Part shown: piece by piece, positions 1 to 8,528 of the stretch
Layout of the letters: each line of letters opens with the position of its first letter
Numbering within the stretch: position 1 is the first letter of the stretch
DNA from: an uncultured Clostridia bacterium
Lineage (GTDB): Bacteria > Bacillota > Clostridia > TANB77 > CAG-508
Direction of reading: 5' to 3'
Assembly: GCA_944392085.1 (NCBI GenBank)
Contig: CALXVN010000005.1
Coordinates: 1-34,592 of the forward strand
DNA length: 34,592 bases
The notes under the pieces: model-generated
Seen by the model: only the letters and a program-made list of their open reading frames with translations
What the model was told of the DNA's origin: nothing
Databases searched by the model: none
Translations under genes and position numbers: made by a program

Positions 1-1149
1 TTATTATTAGGAAAAACAAGCAAAAGATTTACTAAAATCTTTACAATAGTATTTTTAGTATTTTTCATGGCACTTACTGGTTTTACTGCTTCAGTAATTA
101 GAGCAAGTATAATGGGTATTTTAATACTTACAGCAAGTCTGTTATATAAAAAGTCTGATACAATAAATAATTTGGGAATATCGTCATTAATAATATTGAT
201 ATATAATCCATATTTAATAACAGATTTAGGATTTTTGCTATCTTATGCAGGAACAATAGGAATAATCTTTTTAGGAACTCCTATAACTCAAAAACTGTAT
301 AAAGTAATAAATAAAGTAACAAACGAAAAAATAAATTTACAAGAAAATAAGGATGTCAAAATAGAAGAAAACTGTGCTTCAATTTCAAATGAAATACTTA
401 AAATGAGCCAATATAGAGTAAAGAAACTACTTTGTATAATCCTAAAATATGTAATAAATGCATTTAGCATAACATTATCTGCTAATATAATTATTATACC
501 AGTTATGGCATATTCTTTTAGTACAATATCATTTACTTTTTGGATTTCAAATATCTTAGCAGGTCCTGTCATGGAAATAGTAACGATATTTGGATTTATA
601 GTATATTTTATATCTGTATTATGCTTTCCTATAGCTGAAATTTTAGGATTATTTCTAGATTTTTTCCTTAGCATACTATTAAAAATTGCAGAAATTTCTT
701 CATTAATTCCTGCCTCTCTTATTTATGTAAAAACTCCATATCTAGTAGAGTGCATTATATATTATTTAATGATTTGTGCAATATACAACAAATCCAAAAT
801 AAAAAGGGATAAAATTTTTATCTGGTTTTATAAAAATAAATATAAGGTTATTTCAATATTAACAATAATAATTATATCTAGTTATTTTGTTTCTAATTTA
901 ATTCCAAAAAGTTTAAGAATATATTTTGTGGATGTAGGACAAGGGGATTGTACTTTAATACAAACACCTGAAAATAAAAATATTTTAATAGATGGAGGAG
1001 GCAGTGAGTTTGGAAATTTTGATGTAGGAGAAAGCACGCTTATGCCATATTTATTAGCAAGAAGAATAACTACAATAGATTATATGCTTATTTCACACTT
1101 TGATAGTGATCATATTCGGACGGGCTTTTTTACATTATGGAAAATTTAA
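1..1149 (+). pseudogene. comEC: ComEC/Rec2 DNA-uptake channel, N-terminal and central part (open at left edge, frameshifted)
   Basis: The reading frame is open from base 1, so the true start lies outside the window. It encodes hydrophobic segments typical of the ComEC competence domain (TGFTASVIRAS, then several membrane helices). After about residue 300 comes the start of the metallo-beta-lactamase-like domain: YFVDVGQGDCTLIQTP, LIDGGG and ISHFDSDHI. ComEC forms the inner-membrane channel for single-stranded DNA during transformation. The frame breaks directly after SDHI at about 1117-1124 and stops at 1147-1149. Removing two bases there, for example C1117 and C1121, gives HIGGLFYIMEN, the expected continuation. 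The family assignment is firm. Whether the break is real or a sequence error cannot be decided from the window. Confidence 0.88.
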
Positions 1150-1634
1150 AAGTAAAAAATATAATTATTTCTATGCAGGGCAAGGAATCAGAAAACTTAA
1201 GTAAATTTAAAGAAATAGTTACGAAAAAGAAAATAAATATAATAATAGTAAAAAAAGGAGATTATTTAAAAATAGATAAATTTTCATATTTCGAGATATT
1301 ATTTCCAGAAGAAGATTTGATAAAAGAAAATATATTAAATAATAATTCTATAGTAGCTAAATTTTATTGTATGGGATTTACTATGTTATTTACAGGTGAT
1401 ATAGAAGAAATAGCAGAAAAAAGGCTAATTGCATTATATAAAGAAACTAAAAAATTAGAAGCAACAGTAATAAAAGTAGCTCATCATGGTTCAAAAACAT
1501 CAAGCATAAATGAATTTTTAAAACTAGTAAAGCCAAAGTTGGCTTTTATAGGTGTAGGAAAAAACAATAATTTTGGGCATCCAAATGATGTAGTGTTAGA
1601 CAGATTGATAAATGAGCGGAGTAAAAATATATAG
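1137..1634 (+). pseudogene. comEC: ComEC C-terminal fragment (rest of the beta-lactamase-like domain), out of frame
   Basis: This is the downstream piece of the same gene, shifted relative to the first. It carries typical ComEC C-terminal features: NNNSIVAKFYCMGFTMLFTGD, IKVAHHGSKTSS and GHPNDVVLDRL. A second frameshift at about 1614-1617 makes this frame stop at 1634. Removing one base there (C1617 or G1614) continues the protein as GVKIYRTDLNGEIELKL to a natural stop at 1705-1707. The ATG at 1137 is inside the gene, has no Shine-Dalgarno site and is unlikely to be a real start. The gene as a whole therefore spans 1-1707 with a net gain of three bases. Confidence 0.82.
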
Positions 1635-1790
1635 AACAGATTTAAATGGGGAAATTGAGCTAAAATTAAATAAAGGAAGGATAAGTGGCTTTGACAACAA
1701 AAAATAAATATATATCTAGCCTATTAATATATTTTTAAATAATATTATCTAGCAATTTTGGTGAGTGAAAATATAAATTTTCCATACTAC

Positions 1791-1819
1791 TAGACTTTTT
1801 TCGATATTTGTTTTAAAAT
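1791..1819 (+). promoter_or_regulatory. Sigma-A promoter for ppa
   Basis: TAGACT at 1791-1796 and TAAAAT at 1814-1819 are separated by 17 bases. Transcription would start about 30 bases before the ppa ATG. The match is good but not perfect. Confidence 0.6.
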
Positions 1820-1856
1820 AATGTGTGAAAAATAAAGAACGAAGGAATGATGAAAA

Positions 1857-2381
1857 ATGAATATATGGCACGATATAAAAAAAGAAAGAATAAATAAAAA
1901 TGATTTTGTTGGAGTAGTAGAAATTTCTAAAAATGGAAAAAATAAATATGAATTAGATAAAGAAACAGGCATGTTAAGGTTAGACAGAGTTTTATATACA
2001 GCTACACATTATCCTACAAATTATGGGTTTATTCCAAGAACTTATGCAGAAGATAATGATCCATTAGATGTACTTATTCTATGTAATGAGGAAATACAAC
2101 CACTTACTTTAGTTGAATGCTATCCAATTGGAGTACTAATAATGAATGATGGTGGAGAAGAAGACGAAAAAATAATAGCAATATCTAAAAAAGATCCATA
2201 TTTAAATGTTTTTAATGATATATCTGCACTTCCAAATCATATATCAGATGAAATAAAACACTTTTTTGAAGTATATAAACAATTGGAGGGAAAAACAACT
2301 AGTGTAGATAGAATGCTAGGCAGAGAAGAGGCAGAAAAAATAATTGAAAAATGTATGAAAAGATATGATGAAGAATTTTAA
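1857..2381 (+). CDS. ppa: Inorganic pyrophosphatase, family I (soluble)
   Basis: A cytoplasmic enzyme that hydrolyses pyrophosphate to two phosphates and so pulls biosynthetic reactions forward. The 174-residue length fits the bacterial family. The signature DNDPLD at residues 66-71 supplies the metal-binding aspartates. Other family features are the basic NKYELDKETG stretch near residue 30, DRVLYTATHYPTNYGFIP (43-60), and a later KDPY segment. The ATG at 1857 follows an AAGGAATGATG purine-rich site and its own promoter at 1791-1819. Membrane pyrophosphatases and family II enzymes have unrelated sequences, so the call is secure. Confidence 0.95.
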   Translation: MNIWHDIKKERINKNDFVGVVEISKNGKNKYELDKETGMLRLDRVLYTATHYPTNYGFIPRTYAEDNDPLDVLILCNEEIQPLTLVECYPIGVLIMNDGGEEDEKIIAISKKDPYLNVFNDISALPNHISDEIKHFFEVYKQLEGKTTSVDRMLGREEAEKIIEKCMKRYDEEF

Positions 2382-2382
2382 A

Positions 2383-2413
2383 TGTCGCGAAAAGGCCTGT
2401 CCCTATAGCGACA
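2383..2413 (+). other. Small hairpin between ppa and the TPR gene
   Basis: TGTCGC (2383-2388) pairs with GCGACA (2408-2413) around a loop that contains AGGCCT and CTGTCCC. It follows the ppa stop directly and has no T-run, so it is a poor terminator. It is unusually GC-rich for this genome. It resembles dispersed GC-rich hairpins that I recall from other Clostridia, but only one copy is seen here. Confidence 0.45.
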
Positions 2414-2428
2414 AAAGGAGAGAGTTAA

Positions 2429-3637
2429 TTGATTGAGAAAATAGTTTTTAACTTATTAGCGTTTGCAATATTTATAATAGTTTTTGGAAGGTTTATAAAA
2501 AAGAATGATACAAGTTATGTGTATGTATTAGGATTAGAATTTTTAGGAATAGTAATTAATTTTATAGAACTAATTTTTAATATACATTTAAATTTATTCT
2601 TTAGAATTTTAATATACATATTATCAATAATAATACCAGCAGTTATACTTATTATAGAGTATAAGAAAAAAATAGATTTTTCGGAAATGCTAAACATTAC
2701 TTTAGCAAAAATTGCATTAAATTCTGGAAACACAGAAAAAGCAAAAGGTTATTTATTTAAACTTATAAAAAAATATCCAGAAAGTTATATTGGTCATAAA
2801 ACTTTAGCAGAAGTTTATGAAAAGGAAGAAAACTATTCTGTTGCAGTAGATGAATATATTAGAGCAAATGGAATAAATAACAAAGATATTAAATTAAATT
2901 ATAAAATTGCTGATTTATTAAACAAAGACAAAAGAGCAAATGAAGCAATAAATGTTTTGCAAGATATTTTAAATAGGAATCCAGATTATTATAAAGCTAC
3001 TGATTTATTAGGCGAAATATTATATACAAATGAAAGATATAAAGAAGCAATAAATGTATATATGAATGCTTTAAGATATAATCCTGGAAATTATGATTTG
3101 TACTATAACCTTGGAATGGTATATACAATGGTAAATGATTTTCAAAGAGCAAAAGAATTTTATCAAAAAGCAGCCCAGATTAATTCACTTTTATATAATG
3201 CAAAATTAAGTTTAGGACAAATTGCTTTAATTGCAGGTGATTTAGATGAAGCAGAAAAATATTTTGAAGAAAGTATAAAAGGTGAAGATACAGAAGCAGG
3301 TTCATATTATTATTTAGCACAAGTTGCTATTCTTAAAGGTGATAAAGAAAAAGCAACTAATTATATGAATATTGCTATAGAACTTGAACCAAGCATTTAT
3401 GATAAAGTTCAAAAAGAAAATGTTTTTTTACCGATTATGAATAATATTAGAAAGCCAAATAGAGAAAATGTTTTCGAAAATAAAAAGAATAAGAATGTAA
3501 CTAAAGAACAAAAGGTTTTAAATCATTTGTCAAAAACATGTTCATTAATCAATAGCTTAAACAATGACGATATAAGAATTATGAAAAATATTAAAGAAAA
3601 AGAAATAGAACAAAAAGAAAAGCAAAGAGAAAATTAA
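2429..3637 (+). CDS. Membrane-anchored tetratricopeptide-repeat protein, function unknown
   Basis: The 402-residue protein begins with three hydrophobic segments (about residues 4-22, 30-50 and 58-76). About six or seven TPR units follow (roughly 85-330), with typical A-x-x-x-Y/G-x-A and N/P spacing, for example YKEAINVYMNALRYNP and DFQRAKEFYQKAAQIN. The C-terminal tail of about 60 residues is highly charged (Lys/Glu/Asn). TPRs are protein-interaction scaffolds, so this is probably a membrane-bound assembly or adaptor factor facing the cytoplasm. No enzymatic motif is visible. The start is TTG at 2429, with AGGAG at 2416-2420. Neighbours do not identify a specific role; a link with the pilus operon 2 kb downstream is possible but unsupported. 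Confidence 0.85.
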   Translation: MIEKIVFNLLAFAIFIIVFGRFIKKNDTSYVYVLGLEFLGIVINFIELIFNIHLNLFFRILIYILSIIIPAVILIIEYKKKIDFSEMLNITLAKIALNSGNTEKAKGYLFKLIKKYPESYIGHKTLAEVYEKEENYSVAVDEYIRANGINNKDIKLNYKIADLLNKDKRANEAINVLQDILNRNPDYYKATDLLGEILYTNERYKEAINVYMNALRYNPGNYDLYYNLGMVYTMVNDFQRAKEFYQKAAQINSLLYNAKLSLGQIALIAGDLDEAEKYFEESIKGEDTEAGSYYYLAQVAILKGDKEKATNYMNIAIELEPSIYDKVQKENVFLPIMNNIRKPNRENVFENKKNKNVTKEQKVLNHLSKTCSLINSLNNDDIRIMKNIKEKEIEQKEKQREN

Positions 3638-3742
3638 AAAGAAAAAAGGTTATAAGAATAACATACATTGTTTTTTGTTGTATAAATAAAATCTAAAACA
3701 TCTTCATATAATTAAATAATATTATATTGAGGATGTGATTTT

Positions 3743-4591
3743 TTGAATATTTCTATAATTGGTGGAGATTTACGAATAATAAGGTTAGCACAAATGTATG
3801 CAAAAGAGGGAAAAAAGGTTTATACATATGGATTAGAAAAATATTTTAATGAAAATACTGAAGATAATATTGCAGTTTGTCAAAATTTACAAGAAACTAT
3901 AGATAAATCAGATACAATTATAAGTGGAATGCCATTTTCGAAAGATGGAATAAATGTTAATACACCATATTCAGAAGAAAAAATAAAATTAGAGAAATTA
4001 AAAGATAAGTTATTAGGCAAAATATTTATAGCAGGTGGAATTCCACAAAATTTTTATAAGGAAAAAATAAAAAATATAGACTTATTAGAAAATGAAGAAC
4101 TAACCATATTAAATGCAATACCAACAGTAGAAGGAACAATAAAGATAGCCATAAACGAAAGAGAAGAAACTATACATGAAAGTAATGTTCTTATATGTGG
4201 ATACGGCAGAATTGGAAAAATTTTATGTAATGAGTTTAATGCTTTAGGAGCAAATATTTATTGTGCTGCAAGAAAAGAATCAGATTTAGCATGGATACGT
4301 GAAAAAAGGTATATACCACTTACATATAAAGAAATAATAAAATATGCTTATAAAATAGATTTGATTATAAACACTGTTCCTACAATGGTTGTGGATAAAG
4401 AAAAATTAGAATATTTCAATAAAAACGTATTAATGATAGATGTTGCATCAAATCCTGGTGGAATAGATAAAGTATATGCAAATGAAATTGGAATAAAAGT
4501 TATAACAGCGCTTGGGATACCTGGCAAAGAAATGCCACTAACTGCTGCAAAATATATAAAAGATGTCATTGATAGATATAATCAAAAGTAA
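3743..4591 (+). CDS. dpaA: Dipicolinate synthase subunit A (DpaA/SpoVFA)
   Basis: DpaA is the NAD(P)-dependent subunit that makes dipicolinic acid, the spore-core chelator, from a lysine-pathway intermediate in the mother cell. The 282 residues include an N-terminal segment typical of the family (ISIIGGDLRIIRLAQMYAKEG). A Rossmann nucleotide-binding region follows at about residue 150 (NVLICGYGRIGKILCNEF). The conserved C-terminal DVASNPGGID and ITALGIPGKEMPLTAA is also present. The start is TTG at 3743, with GAGGATG upstream. The partner subunit gene dpaB, often adjacent, is not here; uppP follows instead. The upstream region has a CATACATT resembling a sigma-E -10 box at about 3662, but no convincing -35, so I do not call a sporulation promoter. 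Confidence 0.9.
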   Translation: MNISIIGGDLRIIRLAQMYAKEGKKVYTYGLEKYFNENTEDNIAVCQNLQETIDKSDTIISGMPFSKDGINVNTPYSEEKIKLEKLKDKLLGKIFIAGGIPQNFYKEKIKNIDLLENEELTILNAIPTVEGTIKIAINEREETIHESNVLICGYGRIGKILCNEFNALGANIYCAARKESDLAWIREKRYIPLTYKEIIKYAYKIDLIINTVPTMVVDKEKLEYFNKNVLMIDVASNPGGIDKVYANEIGIKVITALGIPGKEMPLTAAKYIKDVIDRYNQK

Positions 4592-4672
4592 CTATATATC
4601 TAGCTTTCTAGTACATAATTTTATCAAAAACATTATCATGTAAAAAAATTATCAAAAAATTTATTAAAAAAA

Positions 4673-4701
4673 TTTCAAAAACAAAAAAACTATGTTATAA
4701 T
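4673..4701 (+). promoter_or_regulatory. Sigma-A-type promoter for uppP
   Basis: A perfect TATAAT lies at 4696-4701. A weak -35, TTTCAA (4673-4678), lies 17 bases upstream in an A-rich tract. It sits about 30 bases before the uppP ATG. Confidence 0.5.
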
Positions 4702-4732
4702 GACATAGCAAAAAATATAAGGAGGAGAAAAA

Positions 4733-5530
4733 ATGTCAGTTTTACAAGCATTAGTTTTAGGAATAGTGCAAGGATTAACAGAATTATTACCAATATCTAG
4801 TTCAGCTCACTTAATATTAATTCCATGGATTTTTAATTGGGAGATGCCAGAAAGCTTTGATGTTGCACTTCATTTAGGAACTCTTTTAGCAATAACATTA
4901 TTTTTCTTTAAAGATTGGATAAATTTGGTAAAAGGTGGATATGAGCAAGTTGCAAAAAAGAAAAAATCTACAGAAGGAAGAATTTTTTGGTACATAGTTG
5001 CAGTAACAATACCAACAGGAATTTTAAGTTTAGTGTTAGACAAATTATCAGAATATATTTGCGATAAATTTCAGGTTGAAACAATACTAATTGCTATTGC
5101 CCTAATAGTATTAGGTATTGTATTATATATAGTTGATAAAAAATCAGCATCAAAAACAAAATTTGAAGATATAACATTTAAGCAATCGTTTTTAATAGGA
5201 TTATCTCAAGCAATAGCTGCTGCATTTCCTGGAACATCAAGATCTGGAATAACAATGACAGTAGCAAGAGCATTAAAAGTAGATAGAGAAAGTGCTGCAA
5301 AATACTCTTTTTTACTTTCAACACCAATAATTTTAGCAGCAGTATTAGTAAGTATTTCTGATTTTGAATTTACACTTGCATTTTTAGTTGGAGTTTTAGC
5401 TAGTTTTTTAGTAGGAATATTAGTAATTAAATTTTTACTAAATTATCTAAAAAAAGGAAGCTTTAAAGTATTTGCAATTTATAGAATTATTCTTGGAATA
5501 ATTGTATTATTGATAACTTTTATAAGATAA
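4733..5530 (+). CDS. uppP: Undecaprenyl-diphosphatase (UppP/BacA)
   Basis: An integral membrane phosphatase that recycles undecaprenyl diphosphate to the monophosphate carrier used in peptidoglycan and wall polymer synthesis. Extra copies give bacitracin tolerance in other bacteria. The 265-residue length fits the family. The acidic catalytic motif is at residues 13-25 (QGLTELLPISSSA), and the second conserved motif PGTSRSG is at about 166-172. Several transmembrane helices are evident throughout. The ATG follows AAGGAGGAG. The gene is probably monocistronic, because a separate promoter lies between it and the pilus operon. Confidence 0.95.
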   Translation: MSVLQALVLGIVQGLTELLPISSSAHLILIPWIFNWEMPESFDVALHLGTLLAITLFFFKDWINLVKGGYEQVAKKKKSTEGRIFWYIVAVTIPTGILSLVLDKLSEYICDKFQVETILIAIALIVLGIVLYIVDKKSASKTKFEDITFKQSFLIGLSQAIAAAFPGTSRSGITMTVARALKVDRESAAKYSFLLSTPIILAAVLVSISDFEFTLAFLVGVLASFLVGILVIKFLLNYLKKGSFKVFAIYRIILGIIVLLITFIR

Positions 5531-5539
5531 GACGATAAC

Positions 5540-5585
5540 ATTACAAAATATGGAAATATTACAAAAATATTACAAAAATATTACA
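5540..5585 (+). repeat. ATTACA direct repeats upstream of the pilus promoter
   Basis: ATTACA occurs at 5540, 5558, 5569 and 5580. The last three are spaced 11 bases apart, about one helical turn, within repeated AAATATTACAA units. They end about 25 bases before the -35 box. An inverted copy, TTACA-TTT-TGTAA, lies at 5692-5704 in the leader. This arrangement would suit a DNA-binding regulator or an A-tract activating element, but no regulator is identified. Confidence 0.45.
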
Positions 5586-5610
5586 TTTATATTAAAAATT
5601 AAAAAATATA

Positions 5611-5638
5611 TTGACTTTTAAAAAAAAAAAGATAAAAT
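5611..5638 (+). promoter_or_regulatory. Sigma-A promoter of the type IV pilus operon
   Basis: TTGACT (5611-5616) and TAAAAT (5633-5638) are separated by a 16-base A-rich spacer. The start would fall near 5645, leaving a leader of roughly 95 bases before pilM. Confidence 0.6.
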
Positions 5639-5740
5639 ATTAGAAGAAATATAATGATACTAAAAAAGGAAAAAAGTACAAGTATTATTTATTACATTTT
5701 GTAAAACATAATAAAGACATAAAAAACGAAGGAGAATAAA

Positions 5741-7357
5741 ATGTCAAGTTGTTTAGGATTATATATAGAAAATAATGTAATTAAATATGCAAAAGTGACA
5801 AAAGATCATGAATTGTTAAAAGTTGAAGCTTTTGGAGTTAAATTTTATGAAAAAATTGGAGAAGCTTTGGAACAAGTTATATCTGAAACTTTTAGTTATA
5901 ATATACCAATAAGTATTAATCTTTCAGAAGAAACTTATAACTATTTTTACATGTTTAGTTTACTTAACAAAAACGATTTAAAAAAAGCAGTAGATACAGA
6001 ATTTGAATCATATTGTTATGATAAAAAAATGAATAAGAATGCTTTTGAGACAAGATATGCTATATCAAATGAAATAAATGATAGAGATAAACTAAAAATA
6101 ATTCATGTTTCTGCAAATAAATCATCTCTAGCAAAAAGTATGCAAATGATGAAAGAATACAAAGTATCAACTATTTCACCAGTAGGAGTAAGTATAGCAA
6201 ACGTTGCAACTGTTAAACCTAAAGAAAATATGATTATAGTTAATATTGAAGAAAATACTACAATAACAGTAGTTGTCAACCAAAAAATATATAATGTAGA
6301 AAAATTAGAAGATGGGTCAAGTGAAGTTTTAGAAAAGATTTCAAGTAAAGAAAATTCATATTCTAAAGCTTATGAAATATGTAAGAATTCTACAATATAT
6401 ACAATGGAAGGACAAGAACTACAAGATGAAACTAATGAATATTTAGATTATATTATGCCAGTTCTGTATAAGATAGTAACTAAATTACAAGATTATATAT
6501 CAAATTCTACAATTAAGTTTGATAAAATATATATAACTGGTACTATGTCAGTAGTAAATAATATAGATTTATATTTTCAGGAATTTTTTCAAAGTATTAA
6601 ATGTGAAATATTAAAACCATATTTTGTATCAGATAATATGAAATTAAATGTTAAAGATTATATTGAAGTAAATTCTGCAATCTCTCTTGCTATGCAAGGA
6701 TTAGGATACGGAATTAAAACAATGAATTTTAAAAAACAAAGTATTGGAGATCAACTACCAGATTGGTTAAAATTAGATGTTTCACTTGGGAAAAAAGATA
6801 AAAAAAATATAAAAATTAATTTTGATTTATCCGGAAAATTAGATGCAACAGAAAGATGGCTATTAAGAGGAGCAGCAGGAGTTTTGATATTTATAATTCT
6901 ATATTCAGGATGTTCTGTATATTTAAATAGTAAAATTAGTGAAAAAATAGATGAGGCAGAAGAAGTTAGCTCTTATACAGATACACAAATTGCTTTAGCA
7001 GAAAGTGATATAAGTAGAGTAAAAGAAAAAACTAATAAATATCAAGAAATGACTGATAATTTAAAAAATATAAATGAGAAAATTAAAGACGATTTAAGCT
7101 TAAAAAATTCAATACCAAATTTATTAGTAGAAATTTCAAATGTTATACCACAAAATGTTCAAATTACCCAAATAGAAAATACATCAGATAGTAATGATAG
7201 ACATGTTATAATTAATGTCCAATCAAAGTATTATGATGATCTTGGGTATTTTAAAGCAAAACTTAAAGAAGAAGGAATTCTAAATAACATTGTATCAACT
7301 CAAGGTGAAAAACAAGGAGACTTTGTTAAAATTGTTATAGAGGGGGATTTGCCATGA
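5741..7357 (+). CDS. pilM: Type IV pilus inner-membrane platform protein, PilM-PilN fusion
   Basis: The 538-residue protein joins two normally separate proteins. Residues 1 to about 335 resemble PilM, a cytoplasmic actin-like ATPase-fold protein: GLYIENNVIKYAKV at the start, YITGTMSVVNNI around 265, and EVNSAISLAMQGLGYG near 310. Then MNFKKQS and DWLKLDV lead to one membrane helix at about 374-392. A coiled coil and a PilN-like C-terminal domain follow (IPNLLVEISNVIPQNVQITQIE). In most organisms PilM binds the short cytoplasmic tail of PilN, and together with PilO they couple the ATPases to the pilus. Here that contact would be covalent. AAGGAG precedes the ATG. The gene overlaps the next by four bases (ATGA), indicating translational coupling. 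Confidence 0.85.
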   Translation: MSSCLGLYIENNVIKYAKVTKDHELLKVEAFGVKFYEKIGEALEQVISETFSYNIPISINLSEETYNYFYMFSLLNKNDLKKAVDTEFESYCYDKKMNKNAFETRYAISNEINDRDKLKIIHVSANKSSLAKSMQMMKEYKVSTISPVGVSIANVATVKPKENMIIVNIEENTTITVVVNQKIYNVEKLEDGSSEVLEKISSKENSYSKAYEICKNSTIYTMEGQELQDETNEYLDYIMPVLYKIVTKLQDYISNSTIKFDKIYITGTMSVVNNIDLYFQEFFQSIKCEILKPYFVSDNMKLNVKDYIEVNSAISLAMQGLGYGIKTMNFKKQSIGDQLPDWLKLDVSLGKKDKKNIKINFDLSGKLDATERWLLRGAAGVLIFIILYSGCSVYLNSKISEKIDEAEEVSSYTDTQIALAESDISRVKEKTNKYQEMTDNLKNINEKIKDDLSLKNSIPNLLVEISNVIPQNVQITQIENTSDSNDRHVIINVQSKYYDDLGYFKAKLKEEGILNNIVSTQGEKQGDFVKIVIEGDLP

Positions 7358-8022
7358 GAAAAATATTAATTTCAATATTAATTGTATTACTAATTGTTTT
7401 GGCATATTTCACTTTATTTCAAGGGGTTTCTTTAGGAACTTTTAATATATCAAGTATAAAAGAAATTATAGACCTTAATGATGAGTTAAAGGAAAAAATA
7501 GAAGAAACAAATAGTAAAATAAAAAATAATTTAAAGTCAAAAGAAACAGAATTATCAGACAATGTAGATACACTTTTGAAAAGTAAAGAAGATTATTATA
7601 AATTAGCAAATGTTAGTACAGAAAGTGAAATAAATGAAGCTAATACAGAAGAAATATATAATACAGAATTTTTATTCTTAAAAATAGGAAGACATGCAAG
7701 AAAAGAAGGAGTAATTTTAAATATGCCAGTAAAAAGTGGAACTACTGGAGATCCACTGATGAAAGATTTATCTTTCACAGTGGAAGGTAAATATTATGGA
7801 ATTATTGATTTTGTTTCTGCTTTAGAAAATGATAGTGATTTGAATTTTAGAATTGATGATTTTAAAATGGTTCCATCAGGAGAAAATTTGCAAGCAACAT
7901 TTAATGTAAGAAATATTAGAATAAAAATTGAGAATACAATACAAAATGTAACTAGTACAGCAGAAGACACAACTACAGTTTCAGAAAATGTAGATAATAA
8001 TGCTAATTCAATAACACAATAG
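7354..8022 (+). CDS. pilO: PilO-like pilus assembly protein
   Basis: The 222-residue protein has an N-terminal membrane helix (about residues 3-22) and a coiled coil rich in Glu/Lys (about 40-85). A periplasm/exterior-facing domain follows, ending in the pattern expected for PilO: LSFTVEGKYYGIIDFVSALEN, then NFRIDDFKM. PilO pairs with PilN to form the alignment subcomplex. The gene starts inside the stop of the PilM-PilN gene (ATGA), preceded by GAGGGGG, so the two are made together. Sequence similarity alone is weak; position, topology and the conserved segment carry the call. The last 25 residues are a Thr/Asn-rich tail. Confidence 0.75.
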   Translation: MRKILISILIVLLIVLAYFTLFQGVSLGTFNISSIKEIIDLNDELKEKIEETNSKIKNNLKSKETELSDNVDTLLKSKEDYYKLANVSTESEINEANTEEIYNTEFLFLKIGRHARKEGVILNMPVKSGTTGDPLMKDLSFTVEGKYYGIIDFVSALENDSDLNFRIDDFKMVPSGENLQATFNVRNIRIKIENTIQNVTSTAEDTTTVSENVDNNANSITQ

Positions 8023-8036
8023 GAATGGAGGTAAAT

Positions 8037-8447
8037 ATGCTAAAATCAGTAATAAAAGAAATTATTATAATATTACTTTTAAGTATAGCTATATTATTAA
8101 TTTTAGGAATACTTTTTTATGATTATATTCCAATCAATCAAACAGTGCCTACAAAAGAAGCATATGTTACACCAAATACTGTAAAAGAAGAAATAGATGA
8201 AACCATAGCAGAATCCGAGAAAGTTGAAGTGACATATGAAGTAACAGATTCAGATTTAAATATATATAAACAAAGTGGTAGTTATACAGAAGGTAAAGCA
8301 AATCCATTTGCTTTAGAAGAAACTACAGAAGAAACAACAGATACAAATGATATTAAAGATACAAATCAAAATGTAGATAATAATAACAATGATGATAAAA
8401 ACGAACAAAAAACAAATACATTTTGGAATGAAGAAGGGATTAAATAA
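8037..8447 (+). CDS. Single-pass membrane protein at the PilP position of the pilus operon
   Basis: The first possible start, at 8025, is followed by GGAGG at 8027-8031, so the ATG at 8037 is the likely start, giving 136 residues. There is one membrane helix (about residues 6-27), then a Thr/Glu-rich extracytoplasmic region. GKANPFALEE comes near residue 85, then a low-complexity Asp/Asn tail. The NPF tripeptide after a flexible linker recalls the D-P-F of PilP, which normally follows PilO and links the platform to the secretin. Gram-positives lack the secretin, so the role would differ. No known domain is recognised; the PilP comparison rests on gene order and a short motif. Confidence 0.6.
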   Translation: MLKSVIKEIIIILLLSIAILLILGILFYDYIPINQTVPTKEAYVTPNTVKEEIDETIAESEKVEVTYEVTDSDLNIYKQSGSYTEGKANPFALEETTEETTDTNDIKDTNQNVDNNNNDDKNEQKTNTFWNEEGIK

Positions 8448-8528
8448 TATTTAATCAGTTATAAACTTAGGTTATATTTATAATTTTATATAGATATATA
8501 CAAATAAATTTAAAAGGAGGAATTTTTT

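Noticed and set aside
288..674. Antisense frames such as the 128-residue one opposite comEC, and similar ones opposite infB, gltX and whiA
   Set aside because: All are fully covered by strong + strand genes, have no ribosome sites and show only biased composition.
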